In this document: piece after piece, positions 16,843 to 29,695 of the stretch
How positions within the stretch are numbered: the first letter of the stretch is position 1
How the letters are laid out: every line of letters begins with the position of its first letter
Assembly: GCF_030680935.1 (NCBI RefSeq)
Contig: NZ_JAUXUP010000038.1
Coordinates: 90,649-154,648, forward strand
Direction: 5' to 3'
Length of the DNA stretch: 64,000 nt
Source: Polaromonas sp.
Lineage (GTDB): Bacteria; Pseudomonadota; Gammaproteobacteria; Burkholderiales; Burkholderiaceae_C
Translations under genes and position numbers: made by a program
The notes under the pieces: model-generated
Database searches by the model: none
What the model saw: only the letters and a program-made list of their open reading frames with translations
Told to the model about the DNA's origin: nothing

Positions 16843-18288
16843 ATGAGCAAGCCCGCATCTTCTACCGACCTCGCTGACTGCACCGCCACCGAACTGCTGC
16901 GGCTTTATCAGGACGGGAAGGCTTCGCCGGTCGAGGCCACACGTGCCGTGCTGGCGCGTATCGACGCGCTCAACCCGCAGATCAATGCTTTCTGTCTGGT
17001 CGCGCACGAGTCCGCCATGCAGAGCGCCCAGGACAGCGAGGCGCGCTGGCAGCTTTTCCGGCGGGGCGGCGCACCCTGCGGTGAGCTTGATGGTGTGCCG
17101 GTGTCGATCAAGGACCTGATCCTCACGCGTGGCATGCCCACCCTGCGCGGCAGCCATACCGTGGATGCCGACCAGCCCTGGGACGTGGATGCGCCTGTCA
17201 CTGCGCGGCTGCGTGAAGCCGGTGCGGTCCTTCTCGGAAAAACCAATACGCCCGAGTTCGGCTGCAAGGGCGAAACCAATTCACCCCGTACCGGCATCAC
17301 ACGCAACCCCTGGGACCTGAGTAAAACCCCGGGCGGGTCTTCCGGCGGCGCAGCAGCGGCGGTAGCTGCTGGCTTGGGGCCGCTGGCCATAGGTACCGAT
17401 GGCGCCGGGTCGGTGCGTATCCCGGCGGCGTTTTGCGGTAACTTTGGCCTCAAGCCCAGCTTTGGCCGCGTGCCGGCTTACCCGCTGTCGCCGTTTGGCT
17501 CGGTCGCCCATCTGGGCCCGCACAGCCGCTGCGTGCGGGATGCCGCGCTGTTGATGAATGTGATAAAAAAGCCCGACGCGCGGGACTGGACCTCGCTACC
17601 GCCGGACAGCAGCGACTACCTGCAGGGTCTGGAGGATGGCATTCGCGGCCTGCGCATTGCCTGGTCGCCGACACTGGGTTATGCGCAGCAGGTCGATGCC
17701 GAAGTCGCCAGCTCTGTGGCCCGGGCGGTAGCGCTGCTGGCGGAACTCGGTGCCCATGTCGAGCAGGTCGATCCCGGCATCGAAGACCCGCTGGACATCA
17801 CGACCGGCCTGTGGTTTGCCGGTGCCTGGACGGTCTGGAACACCTTGACGCCGGCGCAGCAGGCTCTGACCGATCCAGACTTCCGGGCTGAGGCGCTGCT
17901 GGGTGAAAAGATCAGCCTGCTCGATATCCAGCGCCTGCATCTCAGGCGCGGTGCGCTGGGCAGCCACATGCGCCAGTTCATGCAGGGTTTTGACCTGATG
18001 GTGACACCTAGCGTGGCGATACCGGCCTTCGAGGCCAGGCCGGCCGGGCATACCCCCATGAGCGAGGCCGCGATGCTGGGCTGGACACCGTTTTCCTACC
18101 CCTTCAACCTGACCCAGCAGCCCGCCAGCACCGTGCCCTGCGGGCTGACGACCGCCGGACTGCCAATAGGCCTGCAGTTTGTCGGGCCCATGTTTGGCGA
18201 TGCGCTGGTGCTGCGCGCTTCGCGCGCTTACGAAGCGGCGCGTTCTGTGGCTGTTGATTTCAGGACACCGGTGGTCCCTGCACCTTGA
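16843..18288 (+). CDS. Amidase (amidase signature family)
   Basis: Amidase-signature hydrolase (481 aa) that cleaves a carboxamide to acid plus ammonia or amine. The Ser-cisSer-Lys triad is visible: Lys90 in PVSIKD, Ser166 in PGGSSGG and nucleophile Ser190 in TDGAGSVRIPA. It starts 12 bp after the M81 peptidase stop with GGAG upstream, so it is very likely in the same operon as the importer and peptidase. The exact substrate is unknown; GatA of the tRNA amidotransferase is unlikely because gatB/gatC are not adjacent. Confidence 0.87.
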   Translation: MSKPASSTDLADCTATELLRLYQDGKASPVEATRAVLARIDALNPQINAFCLVAHESAMQSAQDSEARWQLFRRGGAPCGELDGVPVSIKDLILTRGMPTLRGSHTVDADQPWDVDAPVTARLREAGAVLLGKTNTPEFGCKGETNSPRTGITRNPWDLSKTPGGSSGGAAAAVAAGLGPLAIGTDGAGSVRIPAAFCGNFGLKPSFGRVPAYPLSPFGSVAHLGPHSRCVRDAALLMNVIKKPDARDWTSLPPDSSDYLQGLEDGIRGLRIAWSPTLGYAQQVDAEVASSVARAVALLAELGAHVEQVDPGIEDPLDITTGLWFAGAWTVWNTLTPAQQALTDPDFRAEALLGEKISLLDIQRLHLRRGALGSHMRQFMQGFDLMVTPSVAIPAFEARPAGHTPMSEAAMLGWTPFSYPFNLTQQPASTVPCGLTTAGLPIGLQFVGPMFGDALVLRASRAYEAARSVAVDFRTPVVPAP

Positions 18289-18356
18289 GCGCTTACTGGA
18301 AAACCTCTAGGCCGCAGGTCCGGGGCGGCGCTATAAGCTGTTCATAATCGGGCTGC

Positions 18357-19130
18357 ATGACATTTCTAGCACTTGATGTGGGCAACACGCGCCTGAAGTG
18401 GGCCCAGTACGCGGCTCCCGTGGCAGGCGCGCCGGTATTGGCCCAAGGCGCGGTGTTTCTTGAGAACATCGACAAGCTGGCCGACGAAGAATGGCGCAAC
18501 CTGCCCGCACCATCGCGCATCCTCGGTTGTATCGTGGCCGGTGACGCGGTCAAACGCCGTGTCGAGGAGCAGATGGAGCTCTGGGAGGTAGCGCCCCGGT
18601 GGGTGGTCTCCAGCGCCCTGGAAGCCGGTGTGAGCAATGGTTATGACCATCCGGCACGGCTGGGCGCCGACCGCTGGGTGGCGATGATAGGCGCGCGGCA
18701 CCGCCTGCTGGCGCGCGGCGCACAAAAACCCTGCGTGGTGGTGATGGTGGGCACCGCTGTCACCGTCGAGGCGATTGACGCCTCGGGCAGGTTTCTGGGC
18801 GGCATCATCCTGCCGGGCCACGGCATCATGCTGCGTGCACTCGAGTCCGGCACCGCAGGCCTGCATGTGCCGACGGGCGAGGTCAGGGACTTTCCCACCA
18901 ACACCAGCGACGCACTCACCAGTGGCGGCACCTTTGCGATTGCGGGTGCCGTGCAGCGCATGGTGGAAAACACCACGCGGCACTGCGGCGAAAAGCCGGA
19001 ATGCATCATGACCGGCGGCGCTGGCTGGAAGATGGCGCCCAGCATGTCCGTCGAAGTCGAACTGGTAGAGGGCCTGATCTTCGACGGCCTGCTGGAGATC
19101 GCTGCGCGGCGGTTTCCCCTGAAGTCCTAA
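18357..19130 (+). CDS. coaX: Type III pantothenate kinase CoaX
   Basis: Phosphorylates pantothenate, the first step from vitamin B5 to coenzyme A (257 aa). Recognised by the opening [13 protein letters not shown] (phosphate-binding loop), [10 protein letters not shown] and the metal/ATP segment [11 protein letters not shown], with [17 protein letters not shown] following. Type III enzymes need a monovalent cation and resist CoA feedback. It is close to, but on the opposite strand from, the pantothenate synthesis genes (panC, panB, panD). Its stop overlaps the convergent downstream gene. Confidence 0.92.
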   Translation: MTFLALDVGNTRLKWAQYAAPVAGAPVLAQGAVFLENIDKLADEEWRNLPAPSRILGCIVAGDAVKRRVEEQMELWEVAPRWVVSSALEAGVSNGYDHPARLGADRWVAMIGARHRLLARGAQKPCVVVMVGTAVTVEAIDASGRFLGGIILPGHGIMLRALESGTAGLHVPTGEVRDFPTNTSDALTSGGTFAIAGAVQRMVENTTRHCGEKPECIMTGGAGWKMAPSMSVEVELVEGLIFDGLLEIAARRFPLKS

Positions 19131-19483
19131 CTGCGCTGTTGTAGTTTTTCAATGCGTTCGCTGGTGCGCGACAGCAGGTACCACCACTCGCCGTCATCGT
19201 CGCGGTAGGTGCGTACCGCACCCGCACGCACCAGGATCTTGCGCAGCTCGTCGTCTTCAAAACCACCCAGGTGCTTTTTCAGCACGTCGAAAGACCGGTC
19301 GGTAAAACTCTTGTGACTCAGGAAATGGCGAGCGGTTTCTTCGGCCATGAACTCGGTTTTGTACTGCTGCTGCAGCGCCTGGATCTGGTGCTTGAACTGC
19401 TGCCGGTTCACGGCAAAGGTCACCAGCCCGCCCACCAGGGTGCCGAGCAGGGTGAACATGGGGGTCAGGACTTGGGCTTCCAT
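19127..19483 (-). CDS. Small membrane-anchored protein of unknown function
   Basis: 118-aa protein with one membrane span near the N-terminus (about residues 8-25, [16 protein letters not shown]), a coiled-coil-like charged segment ([18 protein letters not shown]) and an acidic C-terminal part ([21 protein letters not shown]) that could be a small helical domain. The start at 19483 precedes a plausible signal-anchor. Convergent with coaX, with overlapping stop codons. No function recognised. Confidence 0.6.
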   Translation of the reverse strand: MEAQVLTPMFTLLGTLVGGLVTFAVNRQQFKHQIQALQQQYKTEFMAEETARHFLSHKSFTDRSFDVLKKHLGGFEDDELRKILVRAGAVRTYRDDDGEWWYLLSRTSERIEKLQQRS

Positions 19484-19655
19484 GGCGGTTTCTCTTTATC
19501 GGGTCGGTGGGCCGGAGGACTGCGCATTATTGCGGTGAATCAAGGGACAGGCGAATTTTTTCCCGCTTGTGGCCTGCGGCTTTTCCGCTTGGCATAAACT
19601 GGAACCGGGTTTGCGTCGCGCCCGATTTTTTACCACCCGCACCTGGGAGCATGCC

Positions 19656-19958
19656 ATGGAAAACACCAGCAAAGACAAACTGATCACCGACATGAAAGTG
19701 GTCCTCGCCGACGTGGAAGACCTGCTCAGGGCGGCAAGCACCGCCACCGGCGAAACCGCCGCTGCGCTGCGCGAGAAAGCGGCAGCCAGGCTCAAGCTGG
19801 CCGGCGAAAAACTGACCGGCCTGCAGGAAGCCGCCTTGCTCAAGGGCAAGGAGGCGGCCAAGGTGACGGACGCGTATGTACACGCGCATCCCTGGAAAGC
19901 AGTAGGGATTGCCGCTGCCGCCGGTGTCCTGATCGGCTTGTTGCTGAACCGCCGCTAA
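19656..19958 (+). CDS. DUF883 family protein (ElaB/YqjD-like)
   Basis: 100-aa protein of the ElaB/YqjD family, inner-membrane proteins that bind ribosomes or respond to stress in E. coli. It is mostly amphipathic, alanine-rich helix with regular charge pattern and ends in one membrane span (PWKAVGIAAAAGVLIGLLLNRR, a family hallmark). Start at 19656 chosen because GGGAGC precedes it and the family begins close to this point. First of three tightly packed genes. Confidence 0.85.
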   Translation: MENTSKDKLITDMKVVLADVEDLLRAASTATGETAAALREKAAARLKLAGEKLTGLQEAALLKGKEAAKVTDAYVHAHPWKAVGIAAAAGVLIGLLLNRR

Positions 19959-19966
19959 GTCGCGCC

Positions 19967-20392
19967 ATGGCGGAAAACACCGGCCAGCCGCCGCGCCTGT
20001 TCGCGTCGCTGCGCCAGCTGGCCCGGACTGCGCTGGCCATGGCGCACACACGCCTGGCTTTGGCCGGTGTCGAGCTCGAAGAGGAGTTGCAGCGGCTGAT
20101 CGGCCTGTTGCTGAACCTGCTGGGCCTGCTGGTGTTCGGTCTGGCCGGCATCCTGATCTTCACCCTCATGCTGGTGCTGGCCGCCGATGTATCGCAGCGT
20201 GTGGCCGTGCTGGCCTTTTTTGCGGCGCTGTACCTGGGCCTGGGCGGCTGGTTCTGGTGGCGCATACGCCGCGTGCTGGCAACACGCCCGCCCTTTCTGC
20301 AGGCAACACTTGCCGAAATGGCGCAGGACCGCGACACGCTGCAGGCCGCATCGGCAAGCAGCGCGCAGCAAGTCAAGGACGGCCATGAATGA
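19967..20392 (+). CDS. yqjE: YqjE-like phage-holin-family membrane protein
   Basis: 141-aa protein with two adjacent membrane spans (about residues 45-70 and 78-98) flanked by charged ends, as in YqjE (holin superfamily III). It starts 8 bp after the DUF883 gene and overlaps the next gene by 8 bp. The yqjD-yqjE-yqjK order matches enterobacteria. The role is in the envelope; a true holin function is unlikely without phage genes. Confidence 0.78.
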   Translation: MAENTGQPPRLFASLRQLARTALAMAHTRLALAGVELEEELQRLIGLLLNLLGLLVFGLAGILIFTLMLVLAADVSQRVAVLAFFAALYLGLGGWFWWRIRRVLATRPPFLQATLAEMAQDRDTLQAASASSAQQVKDGHE

Positions 20393-20753
20393 TGCTGCCG
20401 GTCAACGCGCGCTGAGAAAACAGCTGCTGCTGATGCGTTCGGCCACCGAACGTGCCGAACTGGCGCAGGCGGCGCTCGCTGCGCGGCAGTCGCTGGCGGC
20501 CTTCAAAAGTGGTGTCCCGGGTCTGGCCATGGGCAAGGGCTTGCCGCTGGCCCGGGGGCTGATGCAGCGGGCGCCCCTGATCAGCTCCTTGCTGCCGCTG
20601 CTACTGGCCGGCGCGCGCCGGCCCCTGCTGCGTAAAGCCTTGCTGGGCGCCGGCTCGGCGCTGCTGCTGTGGACGGCTTACCAGTGGCTGGCCGGTCAGC
20701 GCGGGCCGGATGGGGAGCTTGCGGAAGACCGCCATCCACCGGCTGCCGATTGA
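20385..20753 (+). CDS. Small membrane protein, third gene of the DUF883-YqjE set (YqjK-like position)
   Basis: 122-aa basic protein starting MNDAAGQRALRKQLLLMRSATERAELAQ; the N-terminal helix is like the YqjK family, and hydrophobic stretches lie at about residues 65-75 and 88-100. Start at 20385 overlaps the yqjE stop. The family assignment is inferred mainly from gene order. Confidence 0.6.
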   Translation: MNDAAGQRALRKQLLLMRSATERAELAQAALAARQSLAAFKSGVPGLAMGKGLPLARGLMQRAPLISSLLPLLLAGARRPLLRKALLGAGSALLLWTAYQWLAGQRGPDGELAEDRHPPAAD

Positions 20754-20801
20754 TTCTTTGCTACCAGGGCGGGTGGGCCAACCTGCGCCGACAGGCAGGT
20801 T

Positions 20802-20856
20802 GCTCCTGAAAAGATAGCTGCTTCCGCCCGTCCCTATTGGGCTGGAGGCATTTTAT
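20802..20856 (-). repeat. Palindromic repeat, family A copy 3 (intergenic)
   Basis: On the minus strand: AAAATGCCTCCAGCCCAATA, then GCAGCTATCTTTTCAGGAGC. It lies between the yqjK-like gene and the end of panC, two convergent genes. Confidence 0.7.
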
Positions 20857-20870
20857 CTTTGAATCCAAAA

Positions 20871-21737
<867 letters not shown>

Positions 21738-21774
21738 TCAGAGCGGCGGATAATACAGCGGCAGCTGCGCTGCC

Positions 21775-22650
21775 TCACCAGGCATGCAATGCATCGACCG
21801 GGAAGCGGCCTTGCTTGACGGCCTGCACATAGGCCTGCATCGCGCCCTGTACGCTGTGCGCCTCGGCCATGAAGTTGTGCACAAACTTTGGCATCTTGCC
21901 GAGGTTCATGCCCAGCATGTCGTGTAACACCAGCACCTGGCCAGCGGTAGCCACACCGGCGCCTATGCCTATGGTCGGGCAGTGCCTGAGTTCCTCGGTG
22001 AGCGTGGCCGACAGCGCTGCTGGCACCATTTCGAGCACCAGCATGGAAGCCCCGGCATCTTGCAGCGCGTGGGCCTGGACCATCAGCAAGGCGGCAGCCT
22101 CATCGCTTCTCCCCTGTACTCGGTAGCCGCCCAACGCATGCACGGTTTGCGGTGTCAGGCCCAGGTGGGCGCAGACCGGGATACCGCGTGCCACCAGGAA
22201 TTGCACAGTCTCGGTGGTCCAGCCGCCGCCTTCGAGCTTGACCATGTGGGCGCCCGCCTGCATCAGCACGGCAGCGCTGCGCAGCGCCTGCTCTTTGGAC
22301 TCGTGGTAGCTGCCAAAGGGCAGGTCAGCGATCAGCCATGCGGTGGCCTGTGCCCGTCGCAGGCCACGCGCCACACACTCGGTGTGATGCCGCATGGCTT
22401 CCAGCGTCACGCCGACCGTGCTGCTCAAGCCCTGGCAGACCATGCCCAGCGAGTCGCCGACCAGGATGCATTCGACGCCAGCAGCGTCGGCCACCGCCGC
22501 AAAGGTCGCGTCGTAGGCGGTGAGCATGGTGATTTTTTCGCCCTGCGCGTGCATCTCGCGCAGGCGCGGCAGGCTGATGGGTTTGCGCTGCGCTGGCGCT
22601 GGGGACGCGGGCAGGGTGCCGTAGGGGCTGCTGGCAGGGGTGGGCGTCAT
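21775..22650 (-). CDS. panB: 3-methyl-2-oxobutanoate hydroxymethyltransferase PanB
   Basis: Adds a hydroxymethyl group from methylene-tetrahydrofolate to 2-oxoisovalerate, the first committed step of pantoate synthesis (291 aa). Signatures: [21 protein letters not shown] with the metal-binding Asp, and VKLEGG. The N-terminal 25 residues are a Pro/Ser-rich extension before the core. It overlaps the bioB stop by 4 bp, so the two are co-translated. Confidence 0.95.
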   Translation of the reverse strand: MTPTPASSPYGTLPASPAPAQRKPISLPRLREMHAQGEKITMLTAYDATFAAVADAAGVECILVGDSLGMVCQGLSSTVGVTLEAMRHHTECVARGLRRAQATAWLIADLPFGSYHESKEQALRSAAVLMQAGAHMVKLEGGGWTTETVQFLVARGIPVCAHLGLTPQTVHALGGYRVQGRSDEAAALLMVQAHALQDAGASMLVLEMVPAALSATLTEELRHCPTIGIGAGVATAGQVLVLHDMLGMNLGKMPKFVHNFMAEAHSVQGAMQAYVQAVKQGRFPVDALHAW

Positions 22651-23663
22651 GACAACGCCTCAGGGGCGGCGCGCTTCATGCCCAGCCGCTCCAGCAAGGC
22701 CACATCGGCTGCGGTGTCGGGGTTGCCGGTGGTCAGCAGTTTGTCGCCATAAAAGATCGAGTTGGCACCGGCCAGAAAACACAGGGCCTGCACCGCGTCG
22801 CCCATTTGCTGGCGACCGGCCGACAGGCGCACTCTCGCCTTCGGCATGGTGATCCGCGTGACCGCGATCGTGCGCACAAATTCAAACGGGTCCAGGTCTT
22901 GCTGGCGGGCCAGCGGCGTGCCCTCGACCTTCACCAGGTTGTTGATGGGCACCGACTCGGGGTAGGGCGACAGGTTGGCCAGCTCGGCCACCAGGCCGGC
23001 GCGCTGGCGCCGGGTTTCGCCCATGCCCACAATGCCGCCGCAGCAGACCTTGACACCCGCACTGCGCACGCGCGCCAGGGTGTCGAGCCGGTCCTGGTAG
23101 TCGCGCGTGGTGATGATGTCGCCGTAAAAATCGGGTGCACTGTCCAGGTTGTGGTTGTAATAGTCCAGACCCGCGCTTTGCAGGGTCTGGGCATGGCCGT
23201 CTTCCAGCATGCCAAGGGTGGCGCAGGTTTCCAGGCCCAATGCCTTGACCGTGCGCACCAGCTCGGCAACCTTTTCAATATCGCGGTCTTTCGGTGCGCG
23301 CCAGGCGGCGCCCATGCAAAAGCGCGTGGCTCCTGCGTCTTTGGCGCGTTGCGCCGCCAGCCGCACTTCGTCCGGCTCCATCAGCTTGGTGGCTTCCACG
23401 CCGGTGTCAAAGCGGGCCGCTTGCGGGCAGTAATTGCAGTCTTCCGGGCAGCCGCCGGTTTTGACCGACAGCAGTGTCGCAAACTCAACCCGTGCAGGGT
23501 TGAAATTTGCCCGGTGCACGGTCTGCGCCTGGTGCATCAGTACGGGAAATGGCAAATCGAACAGTGCTTCAATGGCGTCCACGCTCCAGCGGGCCTCGGG
23601 GCTGGCCGGGACGGTTTGGCGCGGTCGGTGCAGGGTGACGGGTTGTTCAAAAACGCTGGACAT
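22647..23663 (-). CDS. bioB: Biotin synthase BioB
   Basis: Radical-SAM enzyme that inserts sulfur into dethiobiotin (338 aa). The SAM cluster cysteines are Cys72, Cys76 and Cys79 in [23 protein letters not shown] and the [15 protein letters not shown] segment (arginine near the auxiliary 2Fe-2S cluster) are BioB hallmarks. AGGAG precedes the ATG. It lies between panD and panB rather than with bioA/F/D, which are absent from this window. Confidence 0.95.
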   Translation of the reverse strand: MSSVFEQPVTLHRPRQTVPASPEARWSVDAIEALFDLPFPVLMHQAQTVHRANFNPARVEFATLLSVKTGGCPEDCNYCPQAARFDTGVEATKLMEPDEVRLAAQRAKDAGATRFCMGAAWRAPKDRDIEKVAELVRTVKALGLETCATLGMLEDGHAQTLQSAGLDYYNHNLDSAPDFYGDIITTRDYQDRLDTLARVRSAGVKVCCGGIVGMGETRRQRAGLVAELANLSPYPESVPINNLVKVEGTPLARQQDLDPFEFVRTIAVTRITMPKARVRLSAGRQQMGDAVQALCFLAGANSIFYGDKLLTTGNPDTAADVALLERLGMKRAAPEALS

Positions 23664-23726
23664 GTCCTGGCTCCTGGAGGTGAGAGTGGTTTGACTCTGG
23701 TTTTTTTGCGTGAGAGTGCGACTGGC

Positions 23727-24107
23727 TCAAACGCCCTGAACCGCAATCGTGGAGCGCTCTTCCTTGATGCGGTTGCTCTCGTCGACAAACACCAGTTTAG
23801 GCTGGAAGCTGGCCACCTGGTCGGCCGGCAACTGGCCAAAAGCCGCAATGATGACCAGGTCGCCAACAGCCGCCTGGCGTGCTGCCGAACCGTTGACCGA
23901 GATGGTCCCGCTGCCGCGCAGGGCGCGTATCGCGTAGGTCACAAAACGCGCGCCGTTGTTGATGTTCCAGATGTGGATCTGCTCGAACTCGGCAATGCCC
24001 GAAGCCTCCAGCAAGTCGTCGTCAATGGCGCAGGAACCCTCGTAGTGCAGTTCGCACTGGGTAACGGTGGCGCGGTGGATTTTTCCGGCTAGCAAGGTAC
24101 GTTGCAT
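23727..24107 (-). CDS. panD: Aspartate 1-decarboxylase PanD
   Basis: Makes beta-alanine from aspartate for pantothenate (126 aa). It is a self-processing pyruvoyl enzyme; the cleavage site Gly24-Ser25 is visible in HYEGSCAID, and Tyr58-region residues follow in the [16 protein letters not shown] segment. It starts 15 bp after the thiE stop, so it appears transcribed together with the thiamine genes. Confidence 0.95.
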   Translation of the reverse strand: MQRTLLAGKIHRATVTQCELHYEGSCAIDDDLLEASGIAEFEQIHIWNINNGARFVTYAIRALRGSGTISVNGSAARQAAVGDLVIIAAFGQLPADQVASFQPKLVFVDESNRIKEERSTIAVQGV

Positions 24108-24122
24108 GGTGTCTCGGGGCTG

Positions 24123-25313
24123 TCAAGGCGTGGGTGAAAGAGTGGGTTTGGGAAACAGGGGTGCCGTGACGGGCGGGCTCGCGCGGCCACGCCGCACGGC
24201 TTCCTGTAGTTGCGCGATAGCTGCTTCCGGCGACGCGGCCGCCGTGATGGCACTGATCACGGCCACACCGGCGGCACCGGCGCTCGCCGCCTGTTCGGTT
24301 CGCGGTACGTCCATGCCGGCAATGCCGACAACCGGTGTGGGTAGCAGCGCGCACCAGTAAGCCAGGTTGTTATTGCCCTGCGGAATCCAGGGCATGGCTT
24401 TGGCCTGGGTGGGGTGTATCGGCCCGCAGGCGATGTAGCTTGGGCGAAGCGCCCAGGCGCGGCAGACCTCCCAGTAAGCATGTGTGCTGATGCCCAGCCG
24501 CAGGCCGGCCTGGCGGATGGCGGCGAGATCGGCAATGTGCAGGTCTTCCTGCCCCAGGTGCACGCCGTACGCGCCTTCTTCGATGGCGAGTTGCCAGTGA
24601 TCGTTGATGAAAAGTTGTGCGCTGGCGGGTGTGGCTGCGGCAATGGCGCGCCGTATCTCTTGCCGTACAAAATTGCCTTGCTCCGGTAACTCTGCATCCT
24701 TGATGCGTAGCTGTACGGTGCGTACACCGGCGGCCACCACGCGCTCGACCCAGGCTGCGCTGTCCACCACGGCATACAGACCCAGATCGGGGTCGCTGAG
24801 CGCGGCAAAGCCGCTGACCGCTGTGGCTTGAGGCAGACTGAAATGCGGAAGGTTGGCAATGTGCCGTGCGAAATCCGGGCGTGCTTGCAGGCCGCCCTGG
24901 CCCAGACAGTCGGTCCTGGCCATGCTGGCCAGGACAACGGCTTCGATGGCGACAAAGCCCCTGGCCAAAGCGTAGTCGGCACTGGCGGCAAATACCGCAG
25001 CGCCGCCGGCGGCGTTGCCGCCCGGGCTGCGAAGCCAGCCGCTGGCCTGCACGGTGTGCGCGTAGTCTTCTGCCTCGTCGCCTGTGATCACCACCGCCTG
25101 GCAGACCCGGGCCCGCAAGGCGCAGGCGGCCAGCTCCACCGCCTCGCGGGTGCTCAGCGCAGGCACGCCCAGCAGGCTTGCCGCTTCGTCGCGGCTGATA
25201 CACAGCAGGGCGGATTGGGGCTGGGCACGAGTTGGACCCTTCAACAACTGCTTGATCTCATGGGCCTGTCCCGCCACGGTCCAGACCTTCGCGGTGTGGT
25301 GTGGCCCGGTCAT
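24123..25313 (-). CDS. thiE: Thiamine phosphate synthase ThiE with degenerate ThiD-like N-terminal half
   Basis: The C-terminal part (about residues 185-385) is ThiE, which joins HMP-PP and thiazole phosphate: [50 protein letters not shown] and [13 protein letters not shown] are the expected motifs. The N-terminal about 170 residues resemble the second half of the HMP kinase ThiD ([23 protein letters not shown]), but lack the substrate-binding first half, and the GTGC anion hole is replaced by GNAAGGAA. The start at 25313 overlaps the thiG stop by ATGA. Kinase activity of the N-terminal part is doubtful. Confidence 0.88.
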   Translation of the reverse strand: MTGPHHTAKVWTVAGQAHEIKQLLKGPTRAQPQSALLCISRDEAASLLGVPALSTREAVELAACALRARVCQAVVITGDEAEDYAHTVQASGWLRSPGGNAAGGAAVFAASADYALARGFVAIEAVVLASMARTDCLGQGGLQARPDFARHIANLPHFSLPQATAVSGFAALSDPDLGLYAVVDSAAWVERVVAAGVRTVQLRIKDAELPEQGNFVRQEIRRAIAAATPASAQLFINDHWQLAIEEGAYGVHLGQEDLHIADLAAIRQAGLRLGISTHAYWEVCRAWALRPSYIACGPIHPTQAKAMPWIPQGNNNLAYWCALLPTPVVGIAGMDVPRTEQAASAGAAGVAVISAITAAASPEAAIAQLQEAVRRGRASPPVTAPLFPKPTLSPTP

Positions 25314-26092
25314 AGCACGAAAGGCCGACCAGTGACGGGTGTGGAAGCGACCGCCATGTCTTGTTGCGCCATGATGCCGGCCTCGTAAGCCAGCCGCCCG
25401 GCTTCGATGCCGAGTTTGAAGGCGCGCGCCATCTGCACCGGATCGCGCGCATGGGCCACGGCCGAGTTGAGCAGTACGGCGTCGTAGCCGAGTTCCATGG
25501 CCTGCACCGCGTCGGCGGGTGAACCGATACCGGCATCGACTATCAGTGGTACCCCTGGCAGGCGTGCGCGCAGGGTGCGCAGTGCGTGCGGGTTGAGCAG
25601 GCCCTGGCCCGAGCCAATAGGCGCGCCCCAGGGCATCAGGATGCGGCAACCGGCATCGAGCAGGCGCTGGCAACTGACCAGGTCGTCGGTGCAGTAGGGG
25701 AACACTTCAAAGCCATCGCGCACCAGTTCGGTGGCGGCGATGACCAGTTCAAACGGGTCGGGTTGCAGCGTGTGTTCGTCCCCGACCACCTCGAGCTTGA
25801 TCCAGCTCGTGCCGAACATTTCGCGCGCCATTTTTGACAGCGTGACCGCTTCACGCGCGCTGCGGCAGCCGGCGGTGTTGGGCAGCAGGAGCGCACCGCT
25901 GGCCCGAATCATTTTGTAGAAGTCGTTTTGGGTGCTGCCGCCACCCGCGGCCATCTGGCGCTTGAGGCCGACGGTCACGACTTCGGCGCCTGAGGCTGCG
26001 ATCGCCTCTTGCAAAACCTGAGGTGACGGATAGCTGGCGCTACCCAGGAAAAACCGGCTGCCAAGCTCGACCCCTGCGATCTGAAAAGTCAT
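25310..26092 (-). CDS. thiG: Thiazole synthase ThiG
   Basis: Forms the thiazole phosphate ring from deoxyxylulose phosphate, ThiS-thiocarboxylate and dehydroglycine (260 aa). The Schiff-base lysine is Lys99 in [37 protein letters not shown] and [18 protein letters not shown] are family motifs. It starts 7 bp after thiS and overlaps thiE by 4 bp. Confidence 0.95.
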   Translation of the reverse strand: MTFQIAGVELGSRFFLGSASYPSPQVLQEAIAASGAEVVTVGLKRQMAAGGGSTQNDFYKMIRASGALLLPNTAGCRSAREAVTLSKMAREMFGTSWIKLEVVGDEHTLQPDPFELVIAATELVRDGFEVFPYCTDDLVSCQRLLDAGCRILMPWGAPIGSGQGLLNPHALRTLRARLPGVPLIVDAGIGSPADAVQAMELGYDAVLLNSAVAHARDPVQMARAFKLGIEAGRLAYEAGIMAQQDMAVASTPVTGRPFVL

Positions 26093-26099
26093 GGTGCTA

Positions 26100-26309
26100 C
26101 TAGCCTCCTGTGATGGCCTGGAAGGTGAAAACCGCATCGCCGTCGGCCAGTGGCGTGGATGCACGCGCATCGCGCGCCACAAACTCGCCATTCACCGCGC
26201 TGGCAAACGAGGCCGCCGGCTGTCCGTTGCTGGCCAGTACGTCGGCCAGCGAACTGCCCGCCGGCACTTGCCGGGTCTCGCCATTGAAGGTTACGGTGAT
26301 CAATGTCAT
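26100..26309 (-). CDS. thiS: Sulfur carrier protein ThiS
   Basis: 69-aa ubiquitin-like sulfur carrier for thiazole formation, ending in the required Gly-Gly (AITGG) that becomes a thiocarboxylate. [10 protein letters not shown] is the typical ThiS helix region. It overlaps thiO by 4 bp and lies just before thiG. The activating enzyme ThiF is not in the window. Confidence 0.93.
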   Translation of the reverse strand: MTLITVTFNGETRQVPAGSSLADVLASNGQPAASFASAVNGEFVARDARASTPLADGDAVFTFQAITGG

Positions 26310-27370
26310 GTCAATTTTTTCAGCGTTTGCTCGACCAGCGCCGGCGCAATCAACCAGCCGTGTCGGAACAGACCATTGATACGCACCAAGCCGGGCTCTT
26401 GTTCAACATGCGGCAGATTGTCGGGCAAGGCGGGGCGCAGGTTGGTTTCAGAATGGACAATGCGCGCCTCGGCCAGTTCGGGAATGATGCTGTGCGCCGC
26501 AGCCAGCAGCTCCACCATGCTGCGCAGCGAGATCGGCGAACGGTCTTCACTTTCGATCTCGCTGGCGCCGACCACGATGCGGCCGCCTTCGCGCGGCACC
26601 AAGTAAACGCGGTGGCGCGGGTGCAGCAGACGCACGGGGCGCTGCAGCACGACGCCGGGCGCATGCAGCCAGATGATTTCGCCGCGTACCCCGCGCACTC
26701 CCGGTGTGAAACCGTGGTCCTGCCCGTCGCTTGATGCTTGAGGTCGTGCCCCGGTTCCGCGCACGTCGAATACGCAGTCGAAGGTGTGCAGTCCTTGCTG
26801 CGTGTGAATTTCTCCGGCCTGCAGGCGCTGCACCGTGATCCCCCAGTGAAAGCGTGCGCCGGCCGCTGCGGCCGCATGGGCCAGCGCCGCCATGGCCTGC
26901 ACGCTGTGGATCTGCCCTTCATGCGGCAGGAGCCAGGCGTGGGTTGCACCATGGATCGCGGGATCAAGCTCGCGCAGGTCCGCCGCGTCCAGCGCCTGCG
27001 GGGCGTGGCTGCTTGGGGCCTTGTGCAGCAGCAGGTCGACCACGCGGCGCGCTGCGCCCTCGTCGCCCCGGTGCGCGACCAGCAGGCTGCCGCGCTGGCG
27101 CAACTCCACGGGCTGGCCCAGCGCGGCCACGATGCCAGGCCACAGCGTCAGCGAACGCAGGCCGAGCGCAAAGACGTTTTCATCGGCCGATTCCAGCTCG
27201 GCCGTGGGGCTGAGCATGCCGGCGGCGGTCCAGCCGGCAGCGTACACGCCTGCTGACGGCGCGTGTGGGCCAGGCGCGGGGTCAAAGACCTCGACCTTAT
27301 GGCCGGCGCGGGTCAGCTCGAAGGCCAGCAGCCGACCTAGCAAACCTGCGCCTGCGATGCCAATGTGCAT
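26306..27370 (-). CDS. thiO: Glycine oxidase ThiO (FAD-dependent)
   Basis: Oxidises glycine to the iminoacetate needed by ThiG in aerobic bacteria (354 aa). The N-terminal FAD-binding Rossmann motif is IGIAGAGLLGRLLAFEL (GxGxxG); the C-terminal GGRIVVGASEIE and GLFRHGWLIAPAL segments match the DAAO/ThiO family. Position between thiC and thiS supports ThiO over other amino-acid oxidases. Confidence 0.92.
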   Translation of the reverse strand: MHIGIAGAGLLGRLLAFELTRAGHKVEVFDPAPGPHAPSAGVYAAGWTAAGMLSPTAELESADENVFALGLRSLTLWPGIVAALGQPVELRQRGSLLVAHRGDEGAARRVVDLLLHKAPSSHAPQALDAADLRELDPAIHGATHAWLLPHEGQIHSVQAMAALAHAAAAAGARFHWGITVQRLQAGEIHTQQGLHTFDCVFDVRGTGARPQASSDGQDHGFTPGVRGVRGEIIWLHAPGVVLQRPVRLLHPRHRVYLVPREGGRIVVGASEIESEDRSPISLRSMVELLAAAHSIIPELAEARIVHSETNLRPALPDNLPHVEQEPGLVRINGLFRHGWLIAPALVEQTLKKLT

Positions 27371-27398
27371 GGGTGTTTACGCTTCGGTCAGCGTGGGT

Positions 27399-29499
<2,101 letters not shown>

Positions 29500-29505
29500 A
29501 AAGCC

Positions 29506-29511
29506 ATTGTA
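29506..29511 (-). promoter_or_regulatory. Candidate -10 element TACAAT for the thiamine gene string
   Basis: TACAAT on the minus strand would start transcription about 7 bp downstream, right at the first bases of the riboswitch. No good -35 box is seen. The rest of the 29512-29695 gap up to tpsA shows no credible gene. Confidence 0.4.
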
Positions 29512-29695
29512 GTCCCCGCACCAGGCAATGGCCGTCCCGCTTCCTCAGGGCAGCAGACTGACGTGACAGAGGCGTCCGCTTTCTCCGCCGGCTTGTGATC
29601 GGAACTTTTGCTGCCAAGGCAAGCGTCTTGAAGCCCGCAGTCCGAGATAGGTGCGGCCTTGCGAGGTATCGATGCGCCATGCCATCGGCTGACTG

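Noticed and set aside
19967..20392. A real phage holin, suggesting prophage
   Set aside because: The gene belongs to the chromosomal DUF883-YqjE-YqjK set; there are no lysin, capsid or integrase genes nearby.
24195..24240. Possible further copy of the palindromic repeat inside thiE (GATAGCTGCTTCCG)
   Set aside because: Only one short block matches and the encoded residues ([11 protein letters not shown]) fit the normal ThiE C-terminus.
29512..29695. A short minus-strand frame (about 47 codons, beginning MAWRIDTSQGRTYLG) downstream of tpsA
   Set aside because: No ribosome site, no recognisable family and composition unlike nearby genes; left as intergenic.
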